64,000 nt of DNA, taken from contig NZ_CP036426.1 in NCBI RefSeq assembly GCF_007752535.1, forward strand, positions 7,936,001 through 8,000,000, read 5' to 3'. Below are positions 29,555 through 38,350 of this stretch, piece by piece. The notes beneath the pieces were generated by a model that did not search any database, was not told where the DNA came from, and saw only the letters and a list, made by a program, of their open reading frames with translations. Origin of the DNA: Tautonia plasticadhaerens (lineage in GTDB: Bacteria; Planctomycetota; Planctomycetia; Isosphaerales; Isosphaeraceae). Made by a program: the position numbers and the translations under genes. Every line of letters starts with the position of its first letter. Position 1 is the stretch's first letter.

Positions 29555-29667
29555 TTTGTTTAGCCGGACGAACTTTCGTGAAAAATCATGCCTATTCGTC
29601 CGTATGATCCCGATCCACGTCTCGATCATCCCTTGATGCCTAAGACGATAGCAAGTGAAATCCCGGT

Positions 29668-29695
29668 ATTATACAGACGAACAGGAAGCGACAAA
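29668..29695 (-). promoter_or_regulatory. Candidate promoter of the cassette genes
   Basis: Minus-strand TTTGTC (29695-29690) and a perfect TATAAT (29673-29668) with 16 nt between, about 150 nt upstream of the SnoaL-like gene. The surrounding 120 nt are AT-richer than the rest of the region. Confidence 0.4.
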
Positions 29696-29765
29696 CGTGC
29701 CCCGCCCCTCCCCGCCAAGATCGGGCCGGGGCCGAGGGAGGATTCTCGGCCCGCCCGCCGGATAA

Positions 29766-29807
29766 AGTGACTGAGGGGGCCCGATTTCCTGATCTTAAGG
29801 GTGTACG
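29766..29807 (+). repeat. 41-bp dispersed direct repeat, copy 2
   Basis: Matches 26259-26299 with a few differences. See that entry. Confidence 0.75.
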
Positions 29808-29892
29808 GCCGACGCCGATCGGGCGGGACGATGGGGTCCCGGGGCGCGGCGGCCGGGGCGAGATGCGCCGGGCACCCTTGAGACATCGACCC

Positions 29893-31398
29893 ATGAAGAC
29901 GCCGTCGGAGAAGCAGGTCGAGGCCAATCGTCGGAACGCGATGCGGTCCACCGGGCCGAGGACCGAGGCGGGCAAGGCCCGGAGCCGGATGAACGGGCTG
30001 GTCCACGGCATGGCCGCCGAGGTCGTCGTCCGCGAGGAGGACCGGCCCCGGTACCAGGCCGAGCTGGACCGCTGGGATCGGGACGCCGGGCCCTGCAACG
30101 CGGTCGAACGCCACCTGATCCGCCGGGCCGCCGTCGGCGCCGTGCGGGCCGACCGCATCGAGCGGGCCCGGGAGGAGAACCGGGGCACGGCCGCCCATGA
30201 CGCCGCCGAGCGCTGGCGGAAGCGGCGGCAGGCCAGGGCCCGGAAACTCGCCCAGACCCTCGCCCTGGACCCGAGCAACGTCCTGCCCGACCTGGAATCC
30301 TCCGCCTTCGGCTGCGACTGGCTGATCGGCCGCTGGCAGGCCCTCGACGCCCTGCTCCGGGTCGGCGCCCCCTGGGACCAGCTCCGGCTGACCCGCACCC
30401 AGCACCTGCTCGGCCTGCCCGAGGGGACGCCTGCTCCCGACGCCGACCCCGCCCTCCGCGCCCTCTGGATCCTCGCCGAGGCCTGCTCGCCCGGCAGGAT
30501 CACCCGGCTCCCCCGCGTCTCCGAGGCCGAGGCCCGGCTCCCCGCCGAGCCGGGGGCCGCCCGCCAGGCGCTCCGGGCGATGGTCGCCGGACAGCTCGAC
30601 CGGGTGGAGCGGCTCCGCGACGACGCGTGGCAGGCCGTCGAAGGGCCCGAGTGCCGCTCGGTCGCCGTCGCCGCCGCCGCCGCCGACACCGCCCCCGACG
30701 CCCAGCTCCACCACCGCTACGAGGTCGCCTCCGACCGGTCGGCCAACGCGGCCGTCCGCCTCTACCTCAACATCCGGGACCGCCGCCGCCGCGAGCAGAT
30801 CGAGCTGGCCAAGGCCGCCCAGGGCTGCACCCTGCTGCGCGTCCCCGTCGGCGGCGGCTGGTGGTGCGAGGTCGACGCCGCCCCCGCCCCCCCCGGCTTC
30901 TCCCCCCTCGACCCGCTCCCCGACCCGAAGCCCCCGACGCCCGCCCCCGACGGCGACGGCGACGGCGACGGCGATCGGGGAGGGCCCTTTGCCCCGGCTC
31001 CCCGGGTCGACCGGGCCCTCGACCTCGGGCCCCCTCCCTCCCCCGGGCCCTCGACCTCGGGCCCCCTCCCTCCCCCGAGCCCTCGGCCCCCGATCCGTCC
31101 CCGGCCTTCGACGGCCCCCCCGGCCCGGCCGCCCCGACGCCTCCCCCTCCCTCGACGATCGCCCCCGCCCCGCCCCCCCGGGCCGTCCTCCCCCCGACGG
31201 TCCCCCACCTCGACCCGACGCCCCCGACCCGGCCGTCTGCCCCCGCCCTCCCCGGGGCGACGGCCGCCGACGATCCCGCCCCGACCGCCGATCGGCCCGC
31301 CCCGACCGCCGGCCGGCCCCCCGGCGAGCGGCACTCCCGACCCGGTGCGCCGGAGCGGAACGAACCCATTTCGGCCCCCTCGCGACCGGACTTCCTGA
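29893..31398 (+). CDS. Planctomycete hypothetical protein with NRRNAxRSTGPRT N-terminus and proline-rich tail
   Basis: 501 residues. The N-terminus (KQVEANRRNAMRSTGPRTEAGKARSRMNGLVHG) is the signature of a large family found in planctomycetes and acidobacteria, whose function is unknown. Residues about 45-330 are helical, charged and rich in Arg/Ala/Leu. From about residue 345 the protein is proline-rich low complexity with a (DG)n run. A 32-bp tandem duplication at 31013-31076 changes the frame; with one unit the protein would instead continue in a frame ending at 31616, which encodes a more ordinary Ala/Pro/Asp/Glu-containing tail. So the true C-terminus is uncertain. The ATG at 29893 opens the family signature. 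Confidence 0.7.
   Translation: MKTPSEKQVEANRRNAMRSTGPRTEAGKARSRMNGLVHGMAAEVVVREEDRPRYQAELDRWDRDAGPCNAVERHLIRRAAVGAVRADRIERAREENRGTAAHDAAERWRKRRQARARKLAQTLALDPSNVLPDLESSAFGCDWLIGRWQALDALLRVGAPWDQLRLTRTQHLLGLPEGTPAPDADPALRALWILAEACSPGRITRLPRVSEAEARLPAEPGAARQALRAMVAGQLDRVERLRDDAWQAVEGPECRSVAVAAAAADTAPDAQLHHRYEVASDRSANAAVRLYLNIRDRRRREQIELAKAAQGCTLLRVPVGGGWWCEVDAAPAPPGFSPLDPLPDPKPPTPAPDGDGDGDGDRGGPFAPAPRVDRALDLGPPPSPGPSTSGPLPPPSPRPPIRPRPSTAPPARPPRRLPLPRRSPPPRPPGPSSPRRSPTSTRRPRPGRLPPPSPGRRPPTIPPRPPIGPPRPPAGPPASGTPDPVRRSGTNPFRPPRDRTS
31013..31076 (+). repeat. 32-bp tandem duplication inside a coding region
   Basis: Two exact 32-nt units (31013-31044, 31045-31076) plus a partial third. Unit length is not a multiple of three, so copy number sets the reading frame of the host gene. 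Confidence 0.9.
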
Positions 31399-31636
31399 CC
31401 CGCAAGTCGTTCAAGGATTTTGAATTGCGACGCGACTCCCGGATCCACCCGCCCCGGCCCGTTTCGCGCACCGGGTCGTCACCGGGCCCCTCCCTCCGGC
31501 CCCCCGACGGTTTCCAGGGCCCCGAGCCTCCCCCGTCCGCCCCGGGCGTCCTCGACCCGACCCGGAGCCTCCGGGGCTCCGCGCGGCCAGGCCCCGACTC
31601 CCCTCGATCGGGGTAATCCCGCATCGGCTGGGTGAC

Positions 31637-31690
31637 TCGCCTTCGGGGCGCCGGGGCCTTGTCCGCGAGGCCCCGGCGCCCCGAAGGCGA
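31637..31690. repeat. 23-bp perfect inverted repeat
   Basis: TCGCCTTCGGGGCGCCGGGG... (31637-31659) and its exact complement (31668-31690) with an 8-nt loop TGTCCGCG. It lies downstream of the alternative stop of the proline-rich gene and may terminate it. Related in composition to the palindrome at 5695. Confidence 0.85.
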
Positions 31691-31883
31691 CTGATGATAA
31701 AGTCAATCCCGCAGATGAGGAACGGATTGCCCGGATTACGGATCGTTGGGGTGGCCGGGGTCCGCGCAGCGGCCCCCGGCCGACGGCCTCGGGCACCGGG
31801 CGCCCGGCCAGGCCCCGGCTCCCCCGGATCGGACCGAGGAAGCCCGCCGAGAGGACCCGTTCGACGGTGTTGATGGGACGACT

Positions 31884-31943
31884 GGGGTCTCGCCTTCGAG
31901 AACCCGGCTCGCCCGGAAACCGGGATCTCGAAGGCGAGACCCC
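31884..31943. repeat. 18-bp perfect inverted repeat with inner arms
   Basis: GGGGTCTCGCCTTCGAGA (31884-31901) and its complement (31926-31943); the inner region can pair further (ACCCGG / CCGGG). The GGGGTCTCG core is shared with the hairpin at 5695-5774. A weaker relative lies at about 31749-31787. Confidence 0.8.
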
Positions 31944-32174
31944 GGTCACCCTTCACATGAGGCTGCGGAAATGGGTCAGGTGAACGTGTCGCTCGGCCCG
32001 ACGTCCGAGGGGCGGGATGACCGATGGGCCTCGGCCCGGGTCCGTCGGCCGCCCGGGGTTGACCGACCGGGGGGGGCGGCGGCCGAGGCGGGGGGAGATC
32101 GGCCAGCCCGACCCGGCCCGGGGGTCCGGGCCGGGGTCGGGAGGCCGTGGGAGAGGAGGATTCGTCGGGGACCG

Positions 32175-32744
32175 TCAGCGGGACGGGCGGCGTCGGCGAC
32201 GCAGCCCGGCCGCCAGGCCACCGGCCAGGCCGAGGCCGCAGAGGGCGATCGAGGAGGGCTCGGGGATGGCGACCGCCGTCGGGGTGAAGAGGACCGTCAC
32301 GAGGCTCCCGGCGCCGAAGGTGGCGTCCGGGTCGACCGAGCCGTCGTCGAAGAACTCGTAGAGGGTCAGGTAGACCACGCCGTTGGACGAGAACGAGTTG
32401 GCGGCGATCGAGCCGCTGGCCGCGAAGGTGCCGGGGGAATCCGGGGCGCCGTAGTCGAACATGTCGAGGTCGGCGTCGAGCGACAGGTCGTCGTCGGTGT
32501 CGACGGCGATCAGGACCTCGCTGACCCAGCTCGGGTCGAACGACTCGTAGTTGACGTCGAACTCGACGCCGACCACCGTGCCCTCGACGCCGAAGTCGTG
32601 GGTCAGGGTGGGGAAGGCGTCGTCGAAGGAGTCGGTGAAGGTGGACAGGCCGCTGATGTCAAAGGTGTAGGACTCGGCCGATGCGGCCGAGGCCGTCGAC
32701 GCGGCGATCGCGGCGCAAAGCGCGAGCGTGCGGGAACTCGTCAT
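32175..32744 (-). CDS. PEP-CTERM exported protein
   Basis: 189 residues. An N-terminal signal peptide (LALCAAIAASTASAASA) and a C-terminal PEP-CTERM sorting signal: IPEPSSIALCGLGLAGGLAAGLRRRRR, that is a PEP motif, hydrophobic segment and Arg cluster. Exosortase recognises this signal; no exosortase gene is in the window. The mature part is acidic, Ser/Asp-rich and beta-strand-like, with no known domain, so it is probably a surface or matrix protein. No operon partner. Confidence 0.9.
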   Translation of the reverse strand: MTSSRTLALCAAIAASTASAASAESYTFDISGLSTFTDSFDDAFPTLTHDFGVEGTVVGVEFDVNYESFDPSWVSEVLIAVDTDDDLSLDADLDMFDYGAPDSPGTFAASGSIAANSFSSNGVVYLTLYEFFDDGSVDPDATFGAGSLVTVLFTPTAVAIPEPSSIALCGLGLAGGLAAGLRRRRRPSR

Positions 32745-33194
32745 CGAGTCTTCTCCGTGAATGAGGATCGAGGGATGCGGGCCACGATCATCGGGCGGGG
32801 AGGGGAGACCGCGAACAGGTCATCACCCGTGATGGGGCTCGGCACATGAGACCGACCCAACCGCGCATGTGCAAGCGGGTGATGCATTTTTCCATCACCC
32901 CCGCACCGGCCTCCATCCCGGCGTCGCCCGACGAGGGGCGGCCCGGCCCCGCCGGCCTCGGCCCCCGGCCGGGCATCGGGGCGGACGCCGGTCGGGAGCC
33001 GGGGCCGCCAGGTCGTCGATCCGGCCCCGCTCGCGGCCCGCTCGCGGTTGACCATGCGGGCGGATCGGCTTATGATCCGCCGCGCCGGGGGCCGGCCGGG
33101 GACGGCCTGGCCCTCGGCACCCGGACAGTCGGGTCGGATCGGACCGAGTCGCCCGCTCGGCCCGGGCCCGGAATCGACAGGGGAGGGATTCCCG
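32745..33194. other. Intergenic region between divergent genes
   Basis: 450 bp. Open frames on both strands lack credible protein features. It should contain promoters for both flanking genes; none is clear. Confidence 0.45.
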
Positions 33195-34208
33195 ATGCTC
33201 TTCGCGATCGTCCTGGCGGCCTCGCTCCCGGCGTCGCCGTGGGGCCCGGCCCCGTTGCAGACGCCCTTGCAGTTGCCGACGGCCCCCGTGCCCTCGACCG
33301 ACCCGGCGGCCCCGGCGGTGGTGCCGGCCGGGCCGGGGGGAACCGCCGTCGGCGGGGGGCCCCGCTACGCCTTCGAGGTGAAGGACATCCAGGTCGAGGG
33401 CCTGGACTGGCGGGGGACCCTGCGGGGCAAGGCCCGGCGGCTGGGCTGGGAGGCGGGGGTGACCACCTGGGCCGTCGACGAATTGACCGTCGAGGCCCTG
33501 ATGGCGCACGTCCAGGGGTCGAACCGGTCGCTGCTGATGCAGGCCCCCCCGGCGATGGCCGGGGCGGGGGAGTCGGCCCGGACCTTGACCGGGTCGACCG
33601 TGCAGCTGGTCGTCGACATGGAGCGATCCCCCGTCGGGGCCGGCGGCCCGGGGCAGCCGCAGCAGGACGTCTCCTACTCGCCGGTGCTGGAGCAGATGCA
33701 CAACGGGGTGGATCTGGCCGTCTCGGCCAGCCCCTCGGCCGGGGGCGGCCTGATGCTGGGCCTGAACCTGGACGAATCGAGCATCCAGCAGGTGCACACC
33801 GGCACCTTCGAGGACGCGATCGACGGCAATGCCTCGGGGGACGACCGGCCGATCCTCGGCCTCTTCCGGCGACGGGGCGGCGAGCCGGACGACCCGAGCG
33901 TCTCCAAGGCCGGCGCGATGAGCCTCCAGGCCAGCTTCAAGGTGCCGGAGGTGATCCGGTCCCACGTCGAAGGGTCCTGGGAACTGAAGCGGGGGGAGAG
34001 CCTGCTGGTGAGCCTGGGGGCGCGCTCCGGCGCCGAGAAGTGGGGGCGGCCGTCGGTCGTCGAGCGGCTGGTGCTGATCACCGCGAAGCCGGAGTCGGGC
34101 CTCTCGCCCCGGTCCCTCGAGGCGATCCCCGAGGTCAACCCCGCCCCCACGGCCCCCCCGCCGGTCCCGGGATCTCCCCCCCTGCCCTCGGCGACCCCGC
34201 CGCGCTGA
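33195..34208 (+). CDS. Exported hypothetical protein
   Basis: 337 residues. A short signal peptide (MLFAIVLAASLPASPWG) is followed by a Pro/Ala-rich linker (to about residue 55) and a beta-rich domain beginning YAFEVKDIQVEGLDWRG. Recognisable elements such as STVQLVVDMERSPVG and SWELKRGESLLVSLGARSG suggest an outer-membrane or secretin-associated beta-structure, but no family is assigned. The C-terminal 30 residues are proline-rich. GGGAGGG lies 7 nt before the ATG at 33195, which decides the start over an earlier in-frame ATG at 33048. It is convergent with the GT-C operon. Confidence 0.65.
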   Translation: MLFAIVLAASLPASPWGPAPLQTPLQLPTAPVPSTDPAAPAVVPAGPGGTAVGGGPRYAFEVKDIQVEGLDWRGTLRGKARRLGWEAGVTTWAVDELTVEALMAHVQGSNRSLLMQAPPAMAGAGESARTLTGSTVQLVVDMERSPVGAGGPGQPQQDVSYSPVLEQMHNGVDLAVSASPSAGGGLMLGLNLDESSIQQVHTGTFEDAIDGNASGDDRPILGLFRRRGGEPDDPSVSKAGAMSLQASFKVPEVIRSHVEGSWELKRGESLLVSLGARSGAEKWGRPSVVERLVLITAKPESGLSPRSLEAIPEVNPAPTAPPPVPGSPPLPSATPPR

Positions 34209-34249
34209 TCGAGGGGCCGTCGGCTTCAGGATGGGGCCTTCGGCGTCGG

Positions 34250-35959
34250 TCACCGACCCGGCCCCCTCGGCTCGTAGAGGAACAGGCCCCCGGCGGTGCC
34301 GACGAGGCGGTAGTGGCGCCGGGCGGCCTCGGCCAGCCCGGGGGGGAGGCCGAAGTCGTAGGTGTCGTAGGGATCCCGGGCGTCGAAGAGGTCCTTGGTG
34401 GTGACGATCGCGTCGTACTCGGCGGCCTCCAGGCGGCGTCGGATCTCGGCGGGGTCGATCCGGCCGGTGGTGACCATGACGCGGAAGAGCCAGGGGTCGA
34501 CGAAGGGGGCGCGGGCCCCCATGCGGAGCTGGACCTCCCCGCAGTCGGAGAGGATGGCGAGGCCGGGGTCGGCCGCCTGGTCGCAGAGTTCCCGGCGGAT
34601 GTCCAGCCCGGCCCGCCCCGGCCCGGAGATGAAGGCGACGAGGCGTCGGGCGGTCTGCATCTGCTCGAAGGCGTGCAGGGAGCCGGGGATCATCGCGTAG
34701 CAGAGCAGGGCGACCGCCGCCGTCGCGGCCAGGCCCCGGGCGGCCCGGAGCCGGCCGGGCCCGGGGGCGGGGGCGGGCGAGGAGCAGAAGCGCCGGGCGG
34801 CCCCCCAGGCCGAGCCCCCGGCCAGGGCGGCGACGAGGCGGAGGCCGAGGAAGTAGTTCAGGTCGGCCCCGAGCTTGGCGGCGGCCAGGGTCGAGCCGAC
34901 CAGCTGCACGGCGGCCAGGGTGGCCAGGGGGAGGTCCCGGGGGCGTCGGGGGTCGATCGTCGCCCAGAGCCCGGCGGAGCCGACCGGGATGAGGGCGACG
35001 GCGAGCACGATCAGGGGGTTGGGGTCGACCGGCCAGATCAGGACGGCGGCGCTGCTGCCGACGAGGATCGCCGCCGGGGCCAGCAGCGCCGGCCAGTCCC
35101 GGGGCTTCCGGGCGGCCCAGAGGCCGAAGCCGACGGCGGGCAGGACGATCAGCTCCCGGGAGAGGGTCCAGAGCCTCCAGAGGACGTGGCGCCAGCCCTC
35201 GGCCGAGGAGGGGGTGCCGGCCTCGCCGAGCAGGTCGGCGGCGAACCTGGGCTCGACCGCGAGCGTCACCCCGAGCACGACCAGGGCGGAGGCCAGGGCC
35301 GAGCCGACCGCCAGGGCGATCGCCTGCTTCCTGGATCCCGAGATCGCCAGGGCCAGCACCGCCGCCAGCAGGTAGAGGGCGGTCGTCTGCTTGGCGAAGG
35401 TCGCCGACACCAGCAAGGCCCCCCCCAGGGCCAGCCGACGACGGCCCGGGGGGGTCCTCCCCCCGCCGGCCGCCAGGAGGAAGCCGAGGAACCCGAGCAG
35501 GTCCGCCACCACGTCGGGCCGGACCATGACGCCGAAGCCGATCATCGGCGCCGGGCCGATCGCCAGCAGCCCGGCGAAGATCCCGGCGAGGACCCCCTCC
35601 CGACGGCCCGAGGCCACCCCCACGGCCAGGCCCGCGGCCGCCCCGGCGGCGACCGTCACCAGGCGGCCGATCCGGGTCAGGGCGTCGAGGTCGGCGTCGA
35701 CGAGCCGGCCCAGCCCGCCGACGAGCAGGAAGTAGAGCGGGCCGAAGAAGTTCGAGACGTGGACGGGCCCCGATCGCCAGTCGGGGTAGAGCGGCTCGCC
35801 GTGCTGGGCCCTCCAGGAGAGGTGGACGGACTTCGCCTCCAGGTGGTACGCCTCCAGGGGGGAGACGACCAGGGCGGCGGCGTAGGAGACGAAGAGCCCG
35901 GCCCGGGCCAGGGCCATGACGAGCAGCAGCGCCAGGAGCGGCCGGAGCAGGGTCCGCAT
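34250..35959 (-). CDS. GT-C type membrane glycosyltransferase-like protein (paralogue 2)
   Basis: 569 residues with 11-12 hydrophobic segments and a C-terminal soluble domain of about 130 residues. N-terminal AYHLEAKSVHLSWRAQHGEPLYPDW, then SNFFGPLYFLLVGGLGRLVDADLDALTRIGRL and NYFLGLRLVAAL follow the layout of PMT/ArnT-like GT-C enzymes that use polyprenyl-phosphate sugars. It is clearly paralogous to the gene just upstream (same motifs in the same order, about one third identity by eye). Its ATG directly follows the TGA of that gene, so translation is coupled. It likely glycosylates an envelope component. Confidence 0.75.
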   Translation of the reverse strand: MRTLLRPLLALLLVMALARAGLFVSYAAALVVSPLEAYHLEAKSVHLSWRAQHGEPLYPDWRSGPVHVSNFFGPLYFLLVGGLGRLVDADLDALTRIGRLVTVAAGAAAGLAVGVASGRREGVLAGIFAGLLAIGPAPMIGFGVMVRPDVVADLLGFLGFLLAAGGGRTPPGRRRLALGGALLVSATFAKQTTALYLLAAVLALAISGSRKQAIALAVGSALASALVVLGVTLAVEPRFAADLLGEAGTPSSAEGWRHVLWRLWTLSRELIVLPAVGFGLWAARKPRDWPALLAPAAILVGSSAAVLIWPVDPNPLIVLAVALIPVGSAGLWATIDPRRPRDLPLATLAAVQLVGSTLAAAKLGADLNYFLGLRLVAALAGGSAWGAARRFCSSPAPAPGPGRLRAARGLAATAAVALLCYAMIPGSLHAFEQMQTARRLVAFISGPGRAGLDIRRELCDQAADPGLAILSDCGEVQLRMGARAPFVDPWLFRVMVTTGRIDPAEIRRRLEAAEYDAIVTTKDLFDARDPYDTYDFGLPPGLAEAARRHYRLVGTAGGLFLYEPRGPGR

Positions 35960-37585
35960 TCAGCGACCCTCCTCCCCCGGGCCGGGGCCCGGGTCGACGG
36001 TCCTGGGGGCGAGGCGGGAGGCGGCGACGACCTGGGGGGGCGGCGGGCCGACCCGGACCCGGGGCAGGTCGACGTACAGCGCATGGCGGTCGTCGCCCGG
36101 GTCGATCGCGAAGGCCGGCAGGTAGCTCGCCCTCACCGGCACGATCAACCCCGGCGGCAGCAGGAACTGGTGGTTCAGGGCGATCGGGGCCCGCAGGTCC
36201 CCGGTGGAGATGACGGCCTCGAACTCGCCCCGGACGACCCGGCGCCTCAGGTCGTCGGGCCGGAGCCGGCCGTCGATCGCCAGGCTCCGGAACAGCCAGG
36301 GGTCGGCGAAGGGGGCCCGCCCCCTCATCCGGAGCAGGATCGGCCCGCTGTCGGTGAGGATCGGGCGGTCGGGATCCTCGGCCAGGTCGAAGAAGAGGCG
36401 GTAGGCCTCCAGGACCGCCCGGCCCCGGTCGGAGGAGTAGAAGCGGGCCTCGGCCCTCGACTCGCCGAAGACCCGGGCCGCGTCCCGGAGGCCCGGCACC
36501 ATCGCGAGCGTCCCCACCAGCGCGACCGCCAGCCATCCCCACCGGGGCCGGGGCCGGGGGCGGGCCGGCCCGCCCTGCTCCCCCCCCTCGGGGCGTCGGA
36601 GCTCGGCCCCCCAGGCCGCCCCCGCCCCCATCGCCGAGACGAGCCGGAGGCCGAGGAAGTAGTTCAGGTCCGAGCCGATCTTGGCCGAGGTGACCACGGC
36701 GGCCGCCGGCACCAGGACGGCCAGGGCCGCCAGGGCGGGCTCCCTCGGCCTCCGCGCGACCCAGAGCACCAGGCCGACCGCCGCGAAGTAGGGCAGTTCC
36801 GGGGCCCGCTCCACGATCGCCCGGTTCGCCATGACCCAGAAGACCGGGTCCCAGCCCATCTCCCGCTCCCCCAGCAGGGACAGGACGAACATCGGGCCGT
36901 CGCGCACCGTCGCCACGCCGACGATCGCCCCGACCGCCAGGAGGGGTCCGAGGCCGACCGCCGCCGACGCCTTCCAGCGGCCCGAGGCCAGCAGCCCGGC
37001 CGAGGCGGCGAGCAGGTAGACGCCGCTGGTCTGCTTGGTCAGGATCGCCGCCCCCAGCAGGGCGGCGCCGATCCACTGCCGGCGGGGTCGGGCCGAGATC
37101 GCGGCCAGGAACCCGGCGAAACCGAGGGTGTCGGCCAGCAGGTCCGGCCGGGCCATCGCGCCGAAGGGCATCAAGGGGGCGGAGCTGAGGCCGATCAACC
37201 CCGAGAGCACCCCCGCCCGCCGGCCGTACCTCCGGCCGCTGGCCAGGCCGACGACCAGGGCCGCCGCCAGGCTCGGCCCCACCGAGCCGAGCCGGCCGAT
37301 CCGGGTCAGGGCGTCGAGGTCGGCGTCGGCGAGCCGGCCCAGCCCGCCGACGAGCAGGAAGTAGAGCGGCGAGAAGAAGTTCGCCACGTGGGGCTCGATC
37401 CGGTAGTCGGGATAGAGCGCCTCGCCGGCCTGGGCCCGCCAGCAGAGGTGGACGAACTTCGATTCGAGGTAGAACGCCTCCAGCGGGTCTCCGTAGAGGA
37501 CCGCCGCGTTGGCGAGGAAGAACGCCGACCGCGAGGCCGCCAGGGCGATCGTCAGCGCGAAGGCGACCGGGACCAGACGCTTCAT
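35960..37585 (-). CDS. GT-C type membrane glycosyltransferase-like protein (paralogue 1)
   Basis: 541 residues, multi-spanning. AFYLESKFVHLCWRAQAGEALYPDYR, ANFFSPLYFLLVGGLGRLADADLDALTRIGRL, a long hydrophobic core with ILTKQTSGVYLLAA, and NYFLGLRLVSAMGAGAAWG match the neighbouring paralogue. The C-terminal domain (FFDLAEDPDRPILTDSGPILLRMRGRAPFADPWLFR) is soluble and probably faces the periplasm. It lies 36 bp after the DUF2064 gene, giving a four-gene operon for envelope sugar metabolism. Confidence 0.75.
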   Translation of the reverse strand: MKRLVPVAFALTIALAASRSAFFLANAAVLYGDPLEAFYLESKFVHLCWRAQAGEALYPDYRIEPHVANFFSPLYFLLVGGLGRLADADLDALTRIGRLGSVGPSLAAALVVGLASGRRYGRRAGVLSGLIGLSSAPLMPFGAMARPDLLADTLGFAGFLAAISARPRRQWIGAALLGAAILTKQTSGVYLLAASAGLLASGRWKASAAVGLGPLLAVGAIVGVATVRDGPMFVLSLLGEREMGWDPVFWVMANRAIVERAPELPYFAAVGLVLWVARRPREPALAALAVLVPAAAVVTSAKIGSDLNYFLGLRLVSAMGAGAAWGAELRRPEGGEQGGPARPRPRPRWGWLAVALVGTLAMVPGLRDAARVFGESRAEARFYSSDRGRAVLEAYRLFFDLAEDPDRPILTDSGPILLRMRGRAPFADPWLFRSLAIDGRLRPDDLRRRVVRGEFEAVISTGDLRAPIALNHQFLLPPGLIVPVRASYLPAFAIDPGDDRHALYVDLPRVRVGPPPPQVVAASRLAPRTVDPGPGPGEEGR

Positions 37586-37621
37586 CGGGCGAGGGGCTCC
37601 GCTCGACTGACTCGACCCCGA

Positions 37622-38341
37622 TCAGGGCGTCCCCGGGGCCGGCAGGACCCGGGGCAGGAGGGACTCGACCCGGGGGAGGCCGGGGTCCATGCCGGAGAGC
37701 CGCATCGCCCTGACGTGGGAGCCGAGCAGCCTCCAGTCGTCGGGCGCGTCGACATCGTACCACGGCGGCAGCACCGCCAGCGACCGGCCGGCACCCCGGA
37801 GGCGGTCGAGCGTCTGGCCGAGGACGGCCGACGTGCCCCAGGCCACCCCCTCGAAGATCGGGGGGACCGGCGGCCGGCAGCCGACGAGGTAGTACCCGCC
37901 GTCGGTCGCCGGGCCGAGCACCACGTCCTTCGACTCCAGGCAGAGGAAGGCGCCGATGACGATCGAGGGGTCCAGCGTCGGGCTGTCGGAGCCGATCAGG
38001 ACGACCCGGTCGGCCCCGTCCCCGAACTCCCCCTCGAAAAAGGCCCGCATCCGGGCGCCCAGGTCCCCCCCGGCCTGGGGCTGCATGACCAGGCCGGGGG
38101 GCACGACGGGGTCGAACCAGGGGCCGGCGTCCCCGGGGGAGTAGACGAAGACCCGCCGGCCCCCGGGGGCGAGGAAGCGGTCGGAGGCCCAGGCGTCGAG
38201 GGTGTCCAGGAGCATCGCCTCGTGCGCCTCGCAGGCGAACCCGTCGCCGAAGCCCGCGGCCAGCCTCGTCTTCACCTTGCCCGGCTCCGGCTTCTTGCCG
38301 AAGATCCCCAGCACCGCCCCTCCCGGCATCGGCCACGCCAC
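37622..38341 (-). CDS. DUF2064 / TIGR04282 nucleotidyltransferase-like glycosyltransferase
   Basis: 239 residues. GIFGKKPEPGKVKTRLA (nucleotide-binding loop), DRVVLIGSDSPTLDPS and GPATDGGYYLVG are the TIGR04282 signature; this family has a GT-A-like fold and is sometimes found with arsenosugar biosynthesis genes, but no arsenic genes are present here. It could activate or transfer a sugar for the downstream GT-C enzymes. It lies 9 bp after the glutaredoxin-like gene. Confidence 0.88.
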   Translation of the reverse strand: MAWPMPGGAVLGIFGKKPEPGKVKTRLAAGFGDGFACEAHEAMLLDTLDAWASDRFLAPGGRRVFVYSPGDAGPWFDPVVPPGLVMQPQAGGDLGARMRAFFEGEFGDGADRVVLIGSDSPTLDPSIVIGAFLCLESKDVVLGPATDGGYYLVGCRPPVPPIFEGVAWGTSAVLGQTLDRLRGAGRSLAVLPPWYDVDAPDDWRLLGSHVRAMRLSGMDPGLPRVESLLPRVLPAPGTP

Positions 38342-38350
38342 GCGATCACC

